Of a DNA stretch of 20,110 nucleotides, positions 1 through 7,771 are shown piece after piece. Made by a program: the position numbers and the translations under genes. The notes beneath the pieces are model-generated. The model did not search any database and was not told the origin of the DNA. It worked only from the letters and a program-made list of their open reading frames with translations. The number at the start of each line of letters is the position of its first letter. The first letter of the stretch is position 1. Source of the DNA: an uncultured Clostridia bacterium (GTDB lineage Bacteria > Bacillota > Clostridia > Peptostreptococcales > Anaerovoracaceae). The stretch is taken from assembly GCA_938009115.1 (NCBI GenBank), contig CALLHZ010000026.1, forward strand, positions 1 to 20,110. Direction: 5' to 3'.

Positions 1-628
1 CGCTGTGCTCGAAGGCAATCCCATCCATGAAGACATGTGTGAAGGGGCCGCCTTCCTGAAGGACGTTTTCACCATCAATCTGGTGATGAATCCGGACATG
101 GAACTGGCTCACATCCTGTCCGGAGACCGCTTTGAATCCTGGTCCCAGGCCTGCGTTTTGGCAGACCGCATGTATACGGTGCACATTCCCTGCCAGGCGG
201 ACGCCGTCATAGCAGGCTGCGGAGGTTTTCCCAAGGACATGTCCCTGTATCAGGGCAGCAAGGTGATCGATAACGTGGAGCCGGCGTTGAAAAACGGCGG
301 CACATTGATCCTGATCGCCGAATGCCGGGACGGAGGCGGACCGGCCGAATACTTCGACTGGCTGCGCCCTTTGAAAGAAGGCACGCTGGACAATGAACTG
401 AGAAAGAACTTCACCATACCCGGATATATATTTTATCTGAATTGCGAACAAGCCCAAAGATACAGGATCATAATGCTGTCGGACATTTCTCCGGAGGATG
501 CCGGAGAAATGGGTATTGAAGTCTACAAGAGCATGGACGACCTTCTGGCTGCCGCGCATCTGGAAAAGCAGAAGATCCTTGTCATACCAAACGGATCCGT
601 CGTGATCCCCAGAGTGGAACAGGAGTGA
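1..628 (+). CDS. larA: LarA-like nickel-dependent lactate racemase family protein, C-terminal part (5' end outside window)
   Basis: The open frame runs in from the left edge (an Ala codon precedes the first GTG at 5), so the true start lies outside the window and about 207 C-terminal residues are seen. The stretch around NPIHEDM, then a GGFPKD...LYQGSK...DN block and a GGTLILIAECRDGGG block are typical of the C-terminal domain of the LarA/DUF2088 family. Known members interconvert D- and L-lactate or other 2-hydroxy acids in the cytoplasm, using a nickel-pincer nucleotide cofactor; the exact substrate cannot be told from this fragment. No larB, larC or larE is visible here. The stop at 626-628 lies 6 bases before the next gene, whose AGGAG ribosome site sits in this gene's last codons, so the two are probably co-transcribed. 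Confidence 0.85.
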   Translation, partial: AVLEGNPIHEDMCEGAAFLKDVFTINLVMNPDMELAHILSGDRFESWSQACVLADRMYTVHIPCQADAVIAGCGGFPKDMSLYQGSKVIDNVEPALKNGGTLILIAECRDGGGPAEYFDWLRPLKEGTLDNELRKNFTIPGYIFYLNCEQAQRYRIIMLSDISPEDAGEMGIEVYKSMDDLLAAAHLEKQKILVIPNGSVVIPRVEQE

Positions 629-634
629 TCTGAC

Positions 635-1462
635 ATGCAGAAAGTATTGCCGCTGGACAGGATACGGGAAGTGGAAAACTCTCTGGACAAACGGGTGATC
701 GCCTATATTTCCGAAAGAGAGATCCACACCTTTGAGAGTTTCCCCGATTTCAATATCATCGCTTTCGAATGGTATGATATTTCCAATGAGAAGACAGAAA
801 CCTCCCAAATGCTTCTGTACCTGGACAACGAGGATTTTTTCGTCTTCTGTGAAAATGACATGTCCATGGCAAAAGCGCAATCGATCTTTAATGAGCGCTC
901 CACCAACGAGCAGGCGTTCGTGGAGTTCCTGTCCCGCCTGCTCAAGGACGATATGAAGCACCTGGACGAGACCGAGGACAGGATCATTCAGGCGGATGAC
1001 GACATTCTGCTGGCTTCCCACAAAAACCATTTGAAAGAGATCATTTCTTTCCGAAAGGAATTATTGAACCTGAAGCGTTACTACGAGCAGTTCATATCGA
1101 TCTTCGAGGACCTGACCGAAAACGAAAACGGGCTTCTTTCAAAGGAAGGCGTGCGGCGCATGGAGACGCTGAGCAGCCGGACGAGCCGCTTCCTGGCCAA
1201 CGTGGTGAACATGCAGGATCGGGTCTCTCAGATCCGGGAGGCCTACCAGTCTCAAATCGACATCGAGCAAAACCAGATCATGAAGGTGTTTACCATCGTG
1301 ACCGTGATCTTCCTTCCCCTGACGCTTTTGGCCGGCTGGTACGGAATGAACCTGCGCATGCCCGAATACGGATGGGATCTGGGCTATCCTATGGTCATTT
1401 GCGCCAGCGTGCTGATCGGCGGAGGCCTCTATCTGTATTTTAAGAAGAAAAAGTGGTTTTAG
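635..1462 (+). CDS. CorA-family divalent metal ion transporter
   Basis: A 275-residue protein of the CorA Mg2+/Co2+/Ni2+ channel family. It has a long acidic, helical N-terminal cytoplasmic part (residues 1-215), rich in charged coiled-coil-like segments, and two membrane helices at the extreme C-terminus (about 218-236 and 251-270). The signature YGMN follows the first helix (GMN at 237-239), and a short basic tail KKKKWF ends the protein. This is the CorA pentamer topology; the family's usual length is about 300-350, so this is a short member. AGGAG at 620-624 precedes the ATG by 10 bases. It follows the larA-like gene by 6 bases and ends before a strong hairpin terminator. Pairing with a nickel enzyme hints at divalent metal supply, but the transported ion cannot be read from sequence. 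Confidence 0.9.
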   Translation: MQKVLPLDRIREVENSLDKRVIAYISEREIHTFESFPDFNIIAFEWYDISNEKTETSQMLLYLDNEDFFVFCENDMSMAKAQSIFNERSTNEQAFVEFLSRLLKDDMKHLDETEDRIIQADDDILLASHKNHLKEIISFRKELLNLKRYYEQFISIFEDLTENENGLLSKEGVRRMETLSSRTSRFLANVVNMQDRVSQIREAYQSQIDIEQNQIMKVFTIVTVIFLPLTLLAGWYGMNLRMPEYGWDLGYPMVICASVLIGGGLYLYFKKKKWF

Positions 1463-1472
1463 ACAGTGCAAT

Positions 1473-1507
1473 AAAAACTGCCGGGAAGCAAGCTCCCGGC
1501 AGTTTTT
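1473..1507. terminator. Bidirectional rho-independent terminator between convergent genes
   Basis: Perfect hairpin: AAAAACTGCCGGGA (1473-1486), 7-base loop, TCCCGGCAGTTTTT (1494-1507). The A-run and T-run on either side give a U-tract on both strands, so it can stop the larA-corA transcript from the left and the FAD dehydrogenase transcript from the right. Confidence 0.92.
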
Positions 1508-1522
1508 CATTAATGATGAAAA

Positions 1523-2902
1523 TCAGGCGTATCGCTCCGCCAAAAGTCTGGCCACATGAACGCCGCTGGCGCTGGCCTGGGACAGGGAATGGGTGACACC
1601 GGAACCGTCCCCCAGCACATACAGGCCTTTGACCTTTGTCTCCAGATCGTGATTGACCTTGACCACCGAATTATAGAATTTTACTTCCACGCCGTAAAGA
1701 AGCGTATCTTCGTTGGCTGTGCCCGGCGCGATCTTGTCCAAAGCATAAATCATCTCGATGATATCGTCCAGCTGCCGCTTGGGCATCACCAGGCTCAGAT
1801 CGCCGGGTGTTGCTTTCAGTGTCGGACGGGTAAAGCATTTGGCCATGCGATGCTCGTTGGAACGGCGGCCTTTGACCAGGTCGCCGAACTTCTGGAGCAG
1901 CACGCCGCCGCCCAGCATGTTGGACAGCCTGGCGATGGATTCGCCGTACTCATTGCTGTTGCGGAAAGGCTCGGTAAAGTTGTTGGACACCAGCAGCGCA
2001 AAATTGGTGTTCTCCGTGCGAAGCGCTTCGTCTGCGTAGCTGTGCCCGTTGACAGTAACGATGCCGTTGGTGTTTTCCGATACGACTTCCCCATAAGGGT
2101 TCATACAGAATGTGCGGACCTTGTCATTGTATTTGTCGGTCTTGTAAACGATTTTGCTTTCGTAGACCTCGTCGGTGATGTGCTTGAAGATCACAGCAGG
2201 AAGCTCCACGCGCAAGCCGATATCCACCCGGTTGCTCTGCATGGAAATTCCCATCTTCCGGCATACGCCGGAGATCCATTTGGAACCGCTGCGGCCGGTG
2301 GCCAGAACCAGATCCCGGCAGGCATATTCCTGCCCTTTTTCTGTGCGCACGACAAAACCGTTTTCCGTATGCTCTACATTCTCCACGGTGGTGAGAAATT
2401 CCATGTCGATCCGCCCTTTGGCGTACTCAAACATACGCTCCAGGATCTGGGCGTTCCGGTCGGTTCCAAGGTGCCGGACCTTCGCGTCCAGCAAATGGAG
2501 GTTGTTCTGCAGCGCAATAGTCTTGAGGCTGCTGTTGGCAGTGGTGTATAGCTTGGCCTCGGCCCCGCCCATCTCGCACAGGACGCTGTCCACGTACTCC
2601 ATGAGCTCCATGGCCTTGTCTCTGCCGACGTATTCATGCAAATCACCACCGAAATCGGTGGTGATGTTGTATTTACCGTCGGAAAGCGTCCCCGCGCCGC
2701 CATAACCGTTCATGATATGGCAGGGATTGCATTTGATGCAGGTCTCAGTAATGCCTCGCTTGATGGGACAAGAGCGGTTTTCCAGACGTTCACCCTTGTC
2801 GAGCATCAATACAGTGGCGCGATTGTCGCGACGGGTGAGTTCGTACGACAAAAACACACCGGCTGCACCCGATCCCACAACAATGATGTCGTATTGTTTC
2901 AT
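1523..2902 (-). CDS. NAD(P)/FAD-dependent dehydrogenase (COG2509-like)
   Basis: A 459-residue flavoprotein. The N-terminus has a Rossmann FAD motif, GSGAAG at residues 10-15 after a hydrophobic strand, with D35 at the end of the second strand. A cysteine group follows (C45, C55, C58, C61), then a GYGGAGTLSDGK segment. The C-terminus carries the second FAD signature (GLYVLGDGSGVTHSLSQASASG). This pattern matches a bacterial family annotated only as FAD-dependent dehydrogenase (COG2509), whose substrate is not established. The CxxCxxC group could bind metal or a cluster, but that is inference. An AGAGGA ribosome site lies in the 3' end of the upstream DUF1292 gene, and one base separates that stop from this ATG, indicating co-translation. 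The gene ends against the bidirectional terminator at 1473-1507. Confidence 0.85.
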   Translation of the reverse strand: MKQYDIIVVGSGAAGVFLSYELTRRDNRATVLMLDKGERLENRSCPIKRGITETCIKCNPCHIMNGYGGAGTLSDGKYNITTDFGGDLHEYVGRDKAMELMEYVDSVLCEMGGAEAKLYTTANSSLKTIALQNNLHLLDAKVRHLGTDRNAQILERMFEYAKGRIDMEFLTTVENVEHTENGFVVRTEKGQEYACRDLVLATGRSGSKWISGVCRKMGISMQSNRVDIGLRVELPAVIFKHITDEVYESKIVYKTDKYNDKVRTFCMNPYGEVVSENTNGIVTVNGHSYADEALRTENTNFALLVSNNFTEPFRNSNEYGESIARLSNMLGGGVLLQKFGDLVKGRRSNEHRMAKCFTRPTLKATPGDLSLVMPKRQLDDIIEMIYALDKIAPGTANEDTLLYGVEVKFYNSVVKVNHDLETKVKGLYVLGDGSGVTHSLSQASASGVHVARLLAERYA

Positions 2903-2903
2903 T

Positions 2904-3203
2904 CTATTCCTCTGCGGTCAGTTTATCGAATTCCGCTACGACTTTGGAGAACTCCTCGTCGTCATCGATGTCCAGGAGCTCGAACTCTTCTTCCGAGATC
3001 TCTGCATAGCCGTAAATGTATACATCATCGGTCTCGTCGTCGGGAATCAGAGCGATGTACTCTTTTCCGTCCACTTCGAAAATCCCCATGATCTCGCATT
3101 CGATCTCTGCGCCGTCATCGAATTCCAATGTGATAAAATCGGCGTCTTCCGTCTCGTCTTCATTTACGTCGATATCGAAGCCGGATTTCTTTTCTTCTGT
3201 CAT
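2904..3203 (-). CDS. DUF1292 domain protein (YrzB-like), very acidic
   Basis: A 99-residue protein dominated by Asp and Glu, with the core pattern ITLEFDDGAEIECEIMGIFEVDG..YIALIPDD..DDVYIYGY that marks DUF1292. The family is small, cytoplasmic, widespread in Firmicutes and of unknown function. Two ATGs are possible (3209 and 3203). GGAGG at 3211-3215 is only 1 base from the first but 7 bases from the second, so I place the start at 3203. A good promoter lies just upstream (3243-3271), separating it from uvrC. It is followed after 1 base by the FAD dehydrogenase. In many Firmicutes DUF1292 genes sit near housekeeping genes, so context gives little functional help. Confidence 0.88.
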   Translation of the reverse strand: MTEEKKSGFDIDVNEDETEDADFITLEFDDGAEIECEIMGIFEVDGKEYIALIPDDETDDVYIYGYAEISEEEFELLDIDDDEEFSKVVAEFDKLTAEE

Positions 3204-3242
3204 TTTCATTCCTCCATTTCGGTAGCGCTCTGCGCCATTGGT

Positions 3243-3271
3243 ATTGTACCATGATTCCGTAAATTCGCCAA
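3243..3271 (-). promoter_or_regulatory. Sigma-A-type promoter for the DUF1292–FAD dehydrogenase pair
   Basis: On the minus strand: -35 TTGGCG (3266-3271), 17-base spacer, -10 TACAAT (3243-3248), preceded by TGG, which forms an extended -10. It lies wholly in the gap after uvrC. No terminator is visible after uvrC, so the pair may also be reached by read-through. Confidence 0.6.
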
Positions 3272-3274
3272 ATA

Positions 3275-5131
3275 CTATTTGACAGGCGCCGACGCCCCTG
3301 ATGCCTGTCCGGAAAAGTACAGGAACACCGCTTCTGCAGTCTTTCGGTTCATGCCCGGCACACGGGCCAGATCCTCTACCGAGGCCGCCTTTATCGCTTC
3401 AATGCTTCCGAAATGAGCAAACAAGGCCGCTTTGCGCTTCTGTCCGACGCCCTCAATGAGGTCCAAGGCAGACCGGCTCAGCTTTTTTCCTCTGAGCTTG
3501 CGATGATAATCAACGGAGAAACGGTGGACTTCCTCCTGGACTGCGCCGATGAAAGCAAACAGCTCCTGCCTGCCGCGCAGAGGGATCTCCCTGTCCTCCC
3601 AAAGAAGGCTGCGTGTCCGATGCTTGTCGTCCTTCACCATTCCTGCCACCGGAATATCGTAGCCAAGGGCTTTTATAACCTTGGCCGCCCCATTTACCTG
3701 GGCTTTTCCGCCGTCCATCAACAGCAGATCCGGCAGCTGATCGAATCCCGGGGCCGCCTCCCCAGCTTTTCGCAGCCGCCGGAAGAGCATCTCCTGGAGA
3801 CTGGCCGTGTCATCGGCGCCTTCCACCGTCCGTATCCGAAAACGCCGGTACCCTTTTCTGAAGGGCTGGCCATCTACAAAAACCACCATGCCGCCCACGG
3901 AATCCACGCCGTTGATATTGGAAATATCGTAGGCCTCGATCCGGCGGACAGGTCCGGCTGCGCGGTCTCCCAGCACATCGGCAAGGCTCGCCTCCACCGA
4001 TGCCTGCTTTTCTTTTTGCCGCACGACCCGCTCATCAAGCGTACGGACCATGTCTTCCACATCCTGCCGGACCAGCGCCAACAGCGCCCGCCTTTCGCCT
4101 CTTGACGGTACCGTGATCGTGACACGGCTGCCCTTCTGGGCTGTAAGCCATTCCGAAAGGAGCTCCGCATCTGCAGGCAGTTTTTCAACCAAGATCTCTT
4201 TGGGGATCAACACACTGGCGTCGTAATATTGCTGGATAAATGCTCCGGCCAGGTCCGCTTCCTCACCGGGATGCAGGTCTCCCAGCGGAAAGCTTTCACG
4301 TCCTGAAAGCTTTCCTTCCCGAACTGTGAACAAAATACCGTGAACACCGCTGTCGCCGGAGTGGATCAGGATCAGATCCAGGTCTTCTTTCCGGGAAAGC
4401 ACCACCCGCTGTTTTTCGGTGATGGCCTTGGCCGCTTCGATGGCGTCCCGCAGGGATGCCGCCGTTTCAAAGTCCATAGCGCCGGCTGCCTGCTGCATCT
4501 GTGCGGTGAGGGTTCGGATCAGATCCTTGTCCTTTCCCTGAAGAAAATCCATGGCCCGCTCCACGGCGCGCCCGTATTCCGCTTTGTCAGCCGTGCCCAG
4601 ACAGACCCCGCGGCACTGGCGGATATGATAATTCAGACAAGGCTTTACGTCTTTGGGGAATTGTACGGCAGCGCAACGCTTCAGAGTGTACGCCCGATTC
4701 AGGAGGTCGATGATCTGATTCACGGCGCCGGCGTCGGCATAGGGACCGAAGTACTTAGAGCCGTCATGGACGAGCCGCCGTGTCTTCAGGATCCTTGGAT
4801 AGTCCTCTCCCAGCGTCACCTTGATATAGGGATAGGTCTTGTCGTCCCGGAGAAGCACATTGTACTTTGGCATGTGCTTCTTGATCAGATTGCACTCCAG
4901 GATCAGAGCTTCCATTTCCGTGCCGGTGGTGATGTAGTCGAATTCGGCGATCTGCTCCACCATTTTACGGACTTTGGGCGGCTGATTTTTAGGCGAATTG
5001 AAATATTGCCTCACCCGGTTGCGCAGGGAGATCGCCTTGCCCACGTAAATAATCTGGCCAAAGGCATCCTTATGAAGATAGACGCCCGGACTGTCGGGCA
5101 GCTTTTTCAATTGCTCGCGGATATCAAACAT
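3275..5131 (-). CDS. uvrC: Excinuclease ABC subunit UvrC
   Basis: A 618-residue UvrC, full length for the family. It makes the dual incisions in nucleotide excision repair after UvrA/UvrB locate the lesion. Domains in order: GIY-YIG 3'-nuclease (about 1-95, with GVY at 16-18, Y29, IYVGKA and R39), a cysteine region, a UVR domain that contacts UvrB (about 200-237), the RNase H-like 5'-nuclease domain (IEAYDISN, GGMVVFVDG, LLMDGGKAQ and EVHRFSVDYH segments), and two helix-hairpin-helix motifs near the C-terminus (EGVGQKRK and VPGMNRKTA). The ATG at 5131 has no recognisable Shine-Dalgarno sequence. It sits 18 bases downstream of the stop at 5150-5152, so translation may depend on ribosomes finishing the upstream frame. 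Confidence 0.98.
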   Translation of the reverse strand: MFDIREQLKKLPDSPGVYLHKDAFGQIIYVGKAISLRNRVRQYFNSPKNQPPKVRKMVEQIAEFDYITTGTEMEALILECNLIKKHMPKYNVLLRDDKTYPYIKVTLGEDYPRILKTRRLVHDGSKYFGPYADAGAVNQIIDLLNRAYTLKRCAAVQFPKDVKPCLNYHIRQCRGVCLGTADKAEYGRAVERAMDFLQGKDKDLIRTLTAQMQQAAGAMDFETAASLRDAIEAAKAITEKQRVVLSRKEDLDLILIHSGDSGVHGILFTVREGKLSGRESFPLGDLHPGEEADLAGAFIQQYYDASVLIPKEILVEKLPADAELLSEWLTAQKGSRVTITVPSRGERRALLALVRQDVEDMVRTLDERVVRQKEKQASVEASLADVLGDRAAGPVRRIEAYDISNINGVDSVGGMVVFVDGQPFRKGYRRFRIRTVEGADDTASLQEMLFRRLRKAGEAAPGFDQLPDLLLMDGGKAQVNGAAKVIKALGYDIPVAGMVKDDKHRTRSLLWEDREIPLRGRQELFAFIGAVQEEVHRFSVDYHRKLRGKKLSRSALDLIEGVGQKRKAALFAHFGSIEAIKAASVEDLARVPGMNRKTAEAVFLYFSGQASGASAPVK

Positions 5132-5149
5132 TTTGATTCACAGTCGGGA

Positions 5150-5650
5150 TCAATCCCAGCGGTTGTCCCAGTGCCGGCTTTCGTAGTGTCTCTCCCACTC
5201 CAGGCGCCGGGCTTCTTCCTGGGCCTGTTTTTCTTGAAGCCGCCGGGCTCTGGCCTCTTTTTTCCTGCGGATCTGGCGACGCTTGTAGACGACATAGATC
5301 ACAAGGAGAATGAACAGGCCTGCGATGAGGATCAGAAGGACCTTTCCGATCAAAGCGGCGGTGGCGTCTTCGATGCCGAAAACAGACAGAATGCCGCCTT
5401 CTTCCACCGCTGCTGCGGCGACAACGGGAAACACGGCGATTTTAGTCCCGCTTTCCAGCAAATCGATCTCTCCGATTTTTTGACCCTCCTCCACAGGAGC
5501 CCGGACAAAGGGATCCAGGCGGACTTCCGTGGTCAGCACCGACTCGGAGGCTTCCACGGGAACCGTGGAGGCCACATTTCTTTCGGGCATCGCCAGGACT
5601 TTGTTCACAGCGCCTCTGCGCACCGGCACGGTGCCCAGCTCGGTTTGGGC
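5150..5650 (-). pseudogene. C-terminal beta domain, membrane anchor and tail of the interrupted carboxypeptidase
   Basis: This 166-codon stretch continues in the same frame as the carboxypeptidase at 5651-6538, directly after its TAA. The junction reads sensibly across the stop (NYKTVSVM, stop, AQTELGTVPVRRG), as expected for the start of the PBP5-type C-terminal beta domain. A hydrophobic segment follows (VLLILIAGLFILLVIYVVY), then a charged tail of about 40 residues rich in Arg and Glu. Thus one original gene of about 462 codons appears split. An independent start is possible (GTG at 5629), but I see no ribosome site for it. It could be a sequencing error, a recent nonsense mutation, or a separately translated fragment. 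uvrC starts 18 bases after its stop. Confidence 0.75.
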
Positions 5651-6538
5651 TTACATTACGCTGACTGTTTTATAGTTTTGAAAGCCCCATTCAAACAGGG
5701 TGATGCTGTCCGCAAAACGACCCAGATCGCTGGACTTGAGGACCACAGACAGCAGCGTGGTGCCGTTTCTCGTGGCCGCCGACACCAGACATCCCACAGC
5801 CTGGCTGGTATATCCGGTTTTTATGCCGATCGCTTCTTCATATTTACAATGGCGGAGGACGCCGTTCACATAGATGGAAGTGGCATCCTGTTCGTCCCAA
5901 AGCAATCGGTTCGTGCTCGTAAAATCTCTGGGACCGCTCTTGTTGGTGGCTTCCATGTGATGAAAAGAGGTGCTGGCCAAAAGGCGGAACCGCTCGTCCT
6001 CCATACAGGCTCTGGCGATCAGGGCCAGATCCCTTGCCGTGCTCACGTGGAGAGGATCGTGGAGCCCGTGAGGGTTGACAAAGTTGGTGTTTTGCGCGCC
6101 GAGCTGCTGCGCCCGTTCGTTCATCAGCGCAGCGAACTCCGGCACAGTGCCGGAGATGGCCCTGGCCAGGGCCTCGGCGCTGTCGTTGGCCGATTCCGTC
6201 ATCAGAGAATACAGCAGATCCATCACCCCTGCCACTTCTCCCGCTTTCAACCCGATGCTGCTTCCGCCGGTGAGCGCTACCTGGTCGTCAATGATGATCG
6301 TGGATTCCGGATCCAAATGTTCAAGAGCCAGCAAGCAGGTGATCATCTTCGTGGTGCTGGCGGGAAACATTTTCTTGTCCGCCGCTTTTTCGTACAGGAT
6401 CTCGCCGGTGGTCATGTCCATCAGCAAGGCTGCCTCCGCCTCCAGGCGCGGCTCTGCCGTGAGAGCCGCCGCGGGGGAAGCGGCCGAAAAGAGAAGAAGC
6501 AGGATGCAAAAGAGGATCGGGAAACGGGATTTTATCAT
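5651..6538 (-). CDS. D-alanyl-D-alanine carboxypeptidase (DacF/PBP5 type), truncated by in-frame TAA
   Basis: A serine DD-peptidase that trims the terminal D-Ala of peptidoglycan stem peptides outside the membrane. From the ATG at 6538 it has a signal peptide (hydrophobic FPILFCILLLLFSAASPAAA, likely cut near residue 25-28). All three active-site motifs follow: SxxK as STTK (S61-K64), SxN as SAN (116-118) and KTG (240-242). The transpeptidase-like domain is therefore complete. The frame stops with TAA at 5653-5651 after 295 residues, just where the C-terminal beta domain should begin; that domain and the membrane anchor follow in frame. The product would be secreted without an anchor. The frame could be extended upstream to 6598, but those 20 residues overlap the promoter and spoil the signal peptide. 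Ribosome site weak (AAAGG, 12 bases off). Confidence 0.9.
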   Translation of the reverse strand: MIKSRFPILFCILLLLFSAASPAAALTAEPRLEAEAALLMDMTTGEILYEKAADKKMFPASTTKMITCLLALEHLDPESTIIIDDQVALTGGSSIGLKAGEVAGVMDLLYSLMTESANDSAEALARAISGTVPEFAALMNERAQQLGAQNTNFVNPHGLHDPLHVSTARDLALIARACMEDERFRLLASTSFHHMEATNKSGPRDFTSTNRLLWDEQDATSIYVNGVLRHCKYEEAIGIKTGYTSQAVGCLVSAATRNGTTLLSVVLKSSDLGRFADSITLFEWGFQNYKTVSVM

Positions 6539-6583
6539 GGTGCGAAGGGAGCCTTTCGTTGAAATTGCATGAAAACATTCTAT

Positions 6584-6611
6584 TTGCCATTGTACCATAT
6601 TGTGTTATACT
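6584..6611 (+). promoter_or_regulatory. Promoter of serC-serA
   Basis: -35 TTGCCA (6584-6589), 16-base spacer, -10 TATACT (6606-6611); each hexamer has 5 of 6 consensus bases. The expected start is about 50 bases before the serC ATG, leaving no room for a T-box or riboswitch leader. Confidence 0.65.
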
Positions 6612-6617
6612 TTTGCA
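6589..6617 (-). promoter_or_regulatory. Candidate promoter of the carboxypeptidase gene, overlapping the serC promoter
   Basis: On the minus strand: extended -10 TGGTACAAT (hexamer 6589-6594) with a weak -35 (TGCAAA, 6612-6617) at 17 bases. The same TGGTACAAT string is used in the DUF1292 promoter. It shares DNA with the serC promoter, so the two may compete for polymerase. Confidence 0.45.
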
Positions 6618-6667
6618 TAATCTTTTCCCGGAAACATGCGCACAGCAACAGACAGGAGGTATTCCGG

Positions 6668-7771
6668 ATGTTCGAAAACAGAGTATACAATTTTTCCGCC
6701 GGTCCTTCCATGCTCCCTCTGGAAGTCATGGAACAGGCCGCTTCAGAGATGACAAATTACCGCGGATGCGGGATGTCAGTGATGGAGATGAGCCACCGAT
6801 CCCGGGACTTTGAGTCGATCATCCAGACTGCCGAACAGGACCTCAGGGACCTGATGCACATTTCTGACGATTACAGCATCCTCTTCCTGCAGGGCGGCGG
6901 AACGCTGCAGTTTGCCATGGTACCGGTCAATCTGCTCCGCAACTCGTTTAAAGCTGACTATGTCGTCACCGGCACGTGGGCAAAGAAAGCCGCGGAGGAA
7001 GCGGAAAAGTTTGGTGACATCCGCATCACCGCGTCCTCTGAAAGCGACGGATATACCTACATTCCCGATGTGACTGCCGATGATTTCAGAAAAGACGCGG
7101 ACTACGTGCATGTGACCGGCAACAATACGGTCTTTGGCGCCCGCTGGACCGATTATCCTGACACAGGCGACATCCCGCTGGTCTGCGATCTGTCCTCAGG
7201 GATCCTGTCCGAGGAGATCGACGTGAACCGGTTTGGCTTGATTTGGGCTGGCGCACAGAAGAACATCGGACCTGCCGGCCTGGTGATCGTGATCATCCGC
7301 AAGGATCTTCTTGGTTTTGCGCCACAGAATACGCCCACGATGATGAACTATAAAATCATGGCGGATCACGGCTCTCTTTATAACACACCGCCGACCTACG
7401 GCGTATACATCGCCGGCCTTACGTTCCGGCACCTCAAGGATAACGGCGGCGTGCCGGCCATGGAAGCCCTCAATAAAAAGAAAGCCGCTCTGCTTTACCG
7501 GTGTATCGACAGCAGCAAGCTTTTTACCGCGCCCGTGAGGCCGCGGGATCGGTCGCTGATGAGCGTCGTTTTCAAATCTCCGGATCCCGCCCTGGATCAA
7601 TTGTTTGTAGAACAGGCCCGGGCACGGGGCCTGGTGAATCTGGCGGGCCACCGGATTGCCGGCGGCATGCGGGCCAGTATCTACAATGCCATGCCCTTGG
7701 ACGGCGTAGAAGCTTTGGTCCGGTTCATCGAAGAGTTTGACGCAGTCCATGCAGGAGGGGCCCATGTATAA
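6668..7771 (+). CDS. serC: Phosphoserine aminotransferase
   Basis: A 367-residue class-V PLP aminotransferase that converts 3-phosphohydroxypyruvate and glutamate to phosphoserine and 2-oxoglutarate (second step of serine synthesis; the related vitamin B6 route is also known for SerC). It begins with the family hallmark YNFSAGPSMLP and has SVMEMSHRS, a LLFLQGGGTLQF segment and the PLP lysine in GAQKNIGPAG (K198). The C-terminal GLVNLAGHRIAGGMRASIYNAM block also fits. Length is typical (about 360). The start at 6668 is set by AGGAGG at 6654-6659, 8 bases upstream; the longer frame from 6569 runs through the promoter. The stop overlaps the serA start by 8 bases (ATGTATAA), giving translational coupling. 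Confidence 0.97.
   Translation: MFENRVYNFSAGPSMLPLEVMEQAASEMTNYRGCGMSVMEMSHRSRDFESIIQTAEQDLRDLMHISDDYSILFLQGGGTLQFAMVPVNLLRNSFKADYVVTGTWAKKAAEEAEKFGDIRITASSESDGYTYIPDVTADDFRKDADYVHVTGNNTVFGARWTDYPDTGDIPLVCDLSSGILSEEIDVNRFGLIWAGAQKNIGPAGLVIVIIRKDLLGFAPQNTPTMMNYKIMADHGSLYNTPPTYGVYIAGLTFRHLKDNGGVPAMEALNKKKAALLYRCIDSSKLFTAPVRPRDRSLMSVVFKSPDPALDQLFVEQARARGLVNLAGHRIAGGMRASIYNAMPLDGVEALVRFIEEFDAVHAGGAHV

Noticed and set aside
1556..2551. A 331-codon plus-strand frame opposite the FAD dehydrogenase
   Set aside because: Shadow of the dehydrogenase; composition is typical of antisense of a GC-rich coding strand.
5651..5653. Programmed recoding (selenocysteine or pyrrolysine) at the carboxypeptidase stop
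   Set aside because: The codon is TAA, which is not used by either system, and no matching insertion element was seen.
4340..6562. A 740-codon open frame on the plus strand
   Set aside because: It lies antisense to uvrC and the carboxypeptidase gene, both with clear family motifs. The translation is low-complexity, rich in His, Gln and Arg, and has no recognisable domain.
6612..6667. T-box or riboswitch leader before serC
   Set aside because: Only about 50 bases separate the promoter from the ATG, too short for a known serine or glycine-responsive leader.
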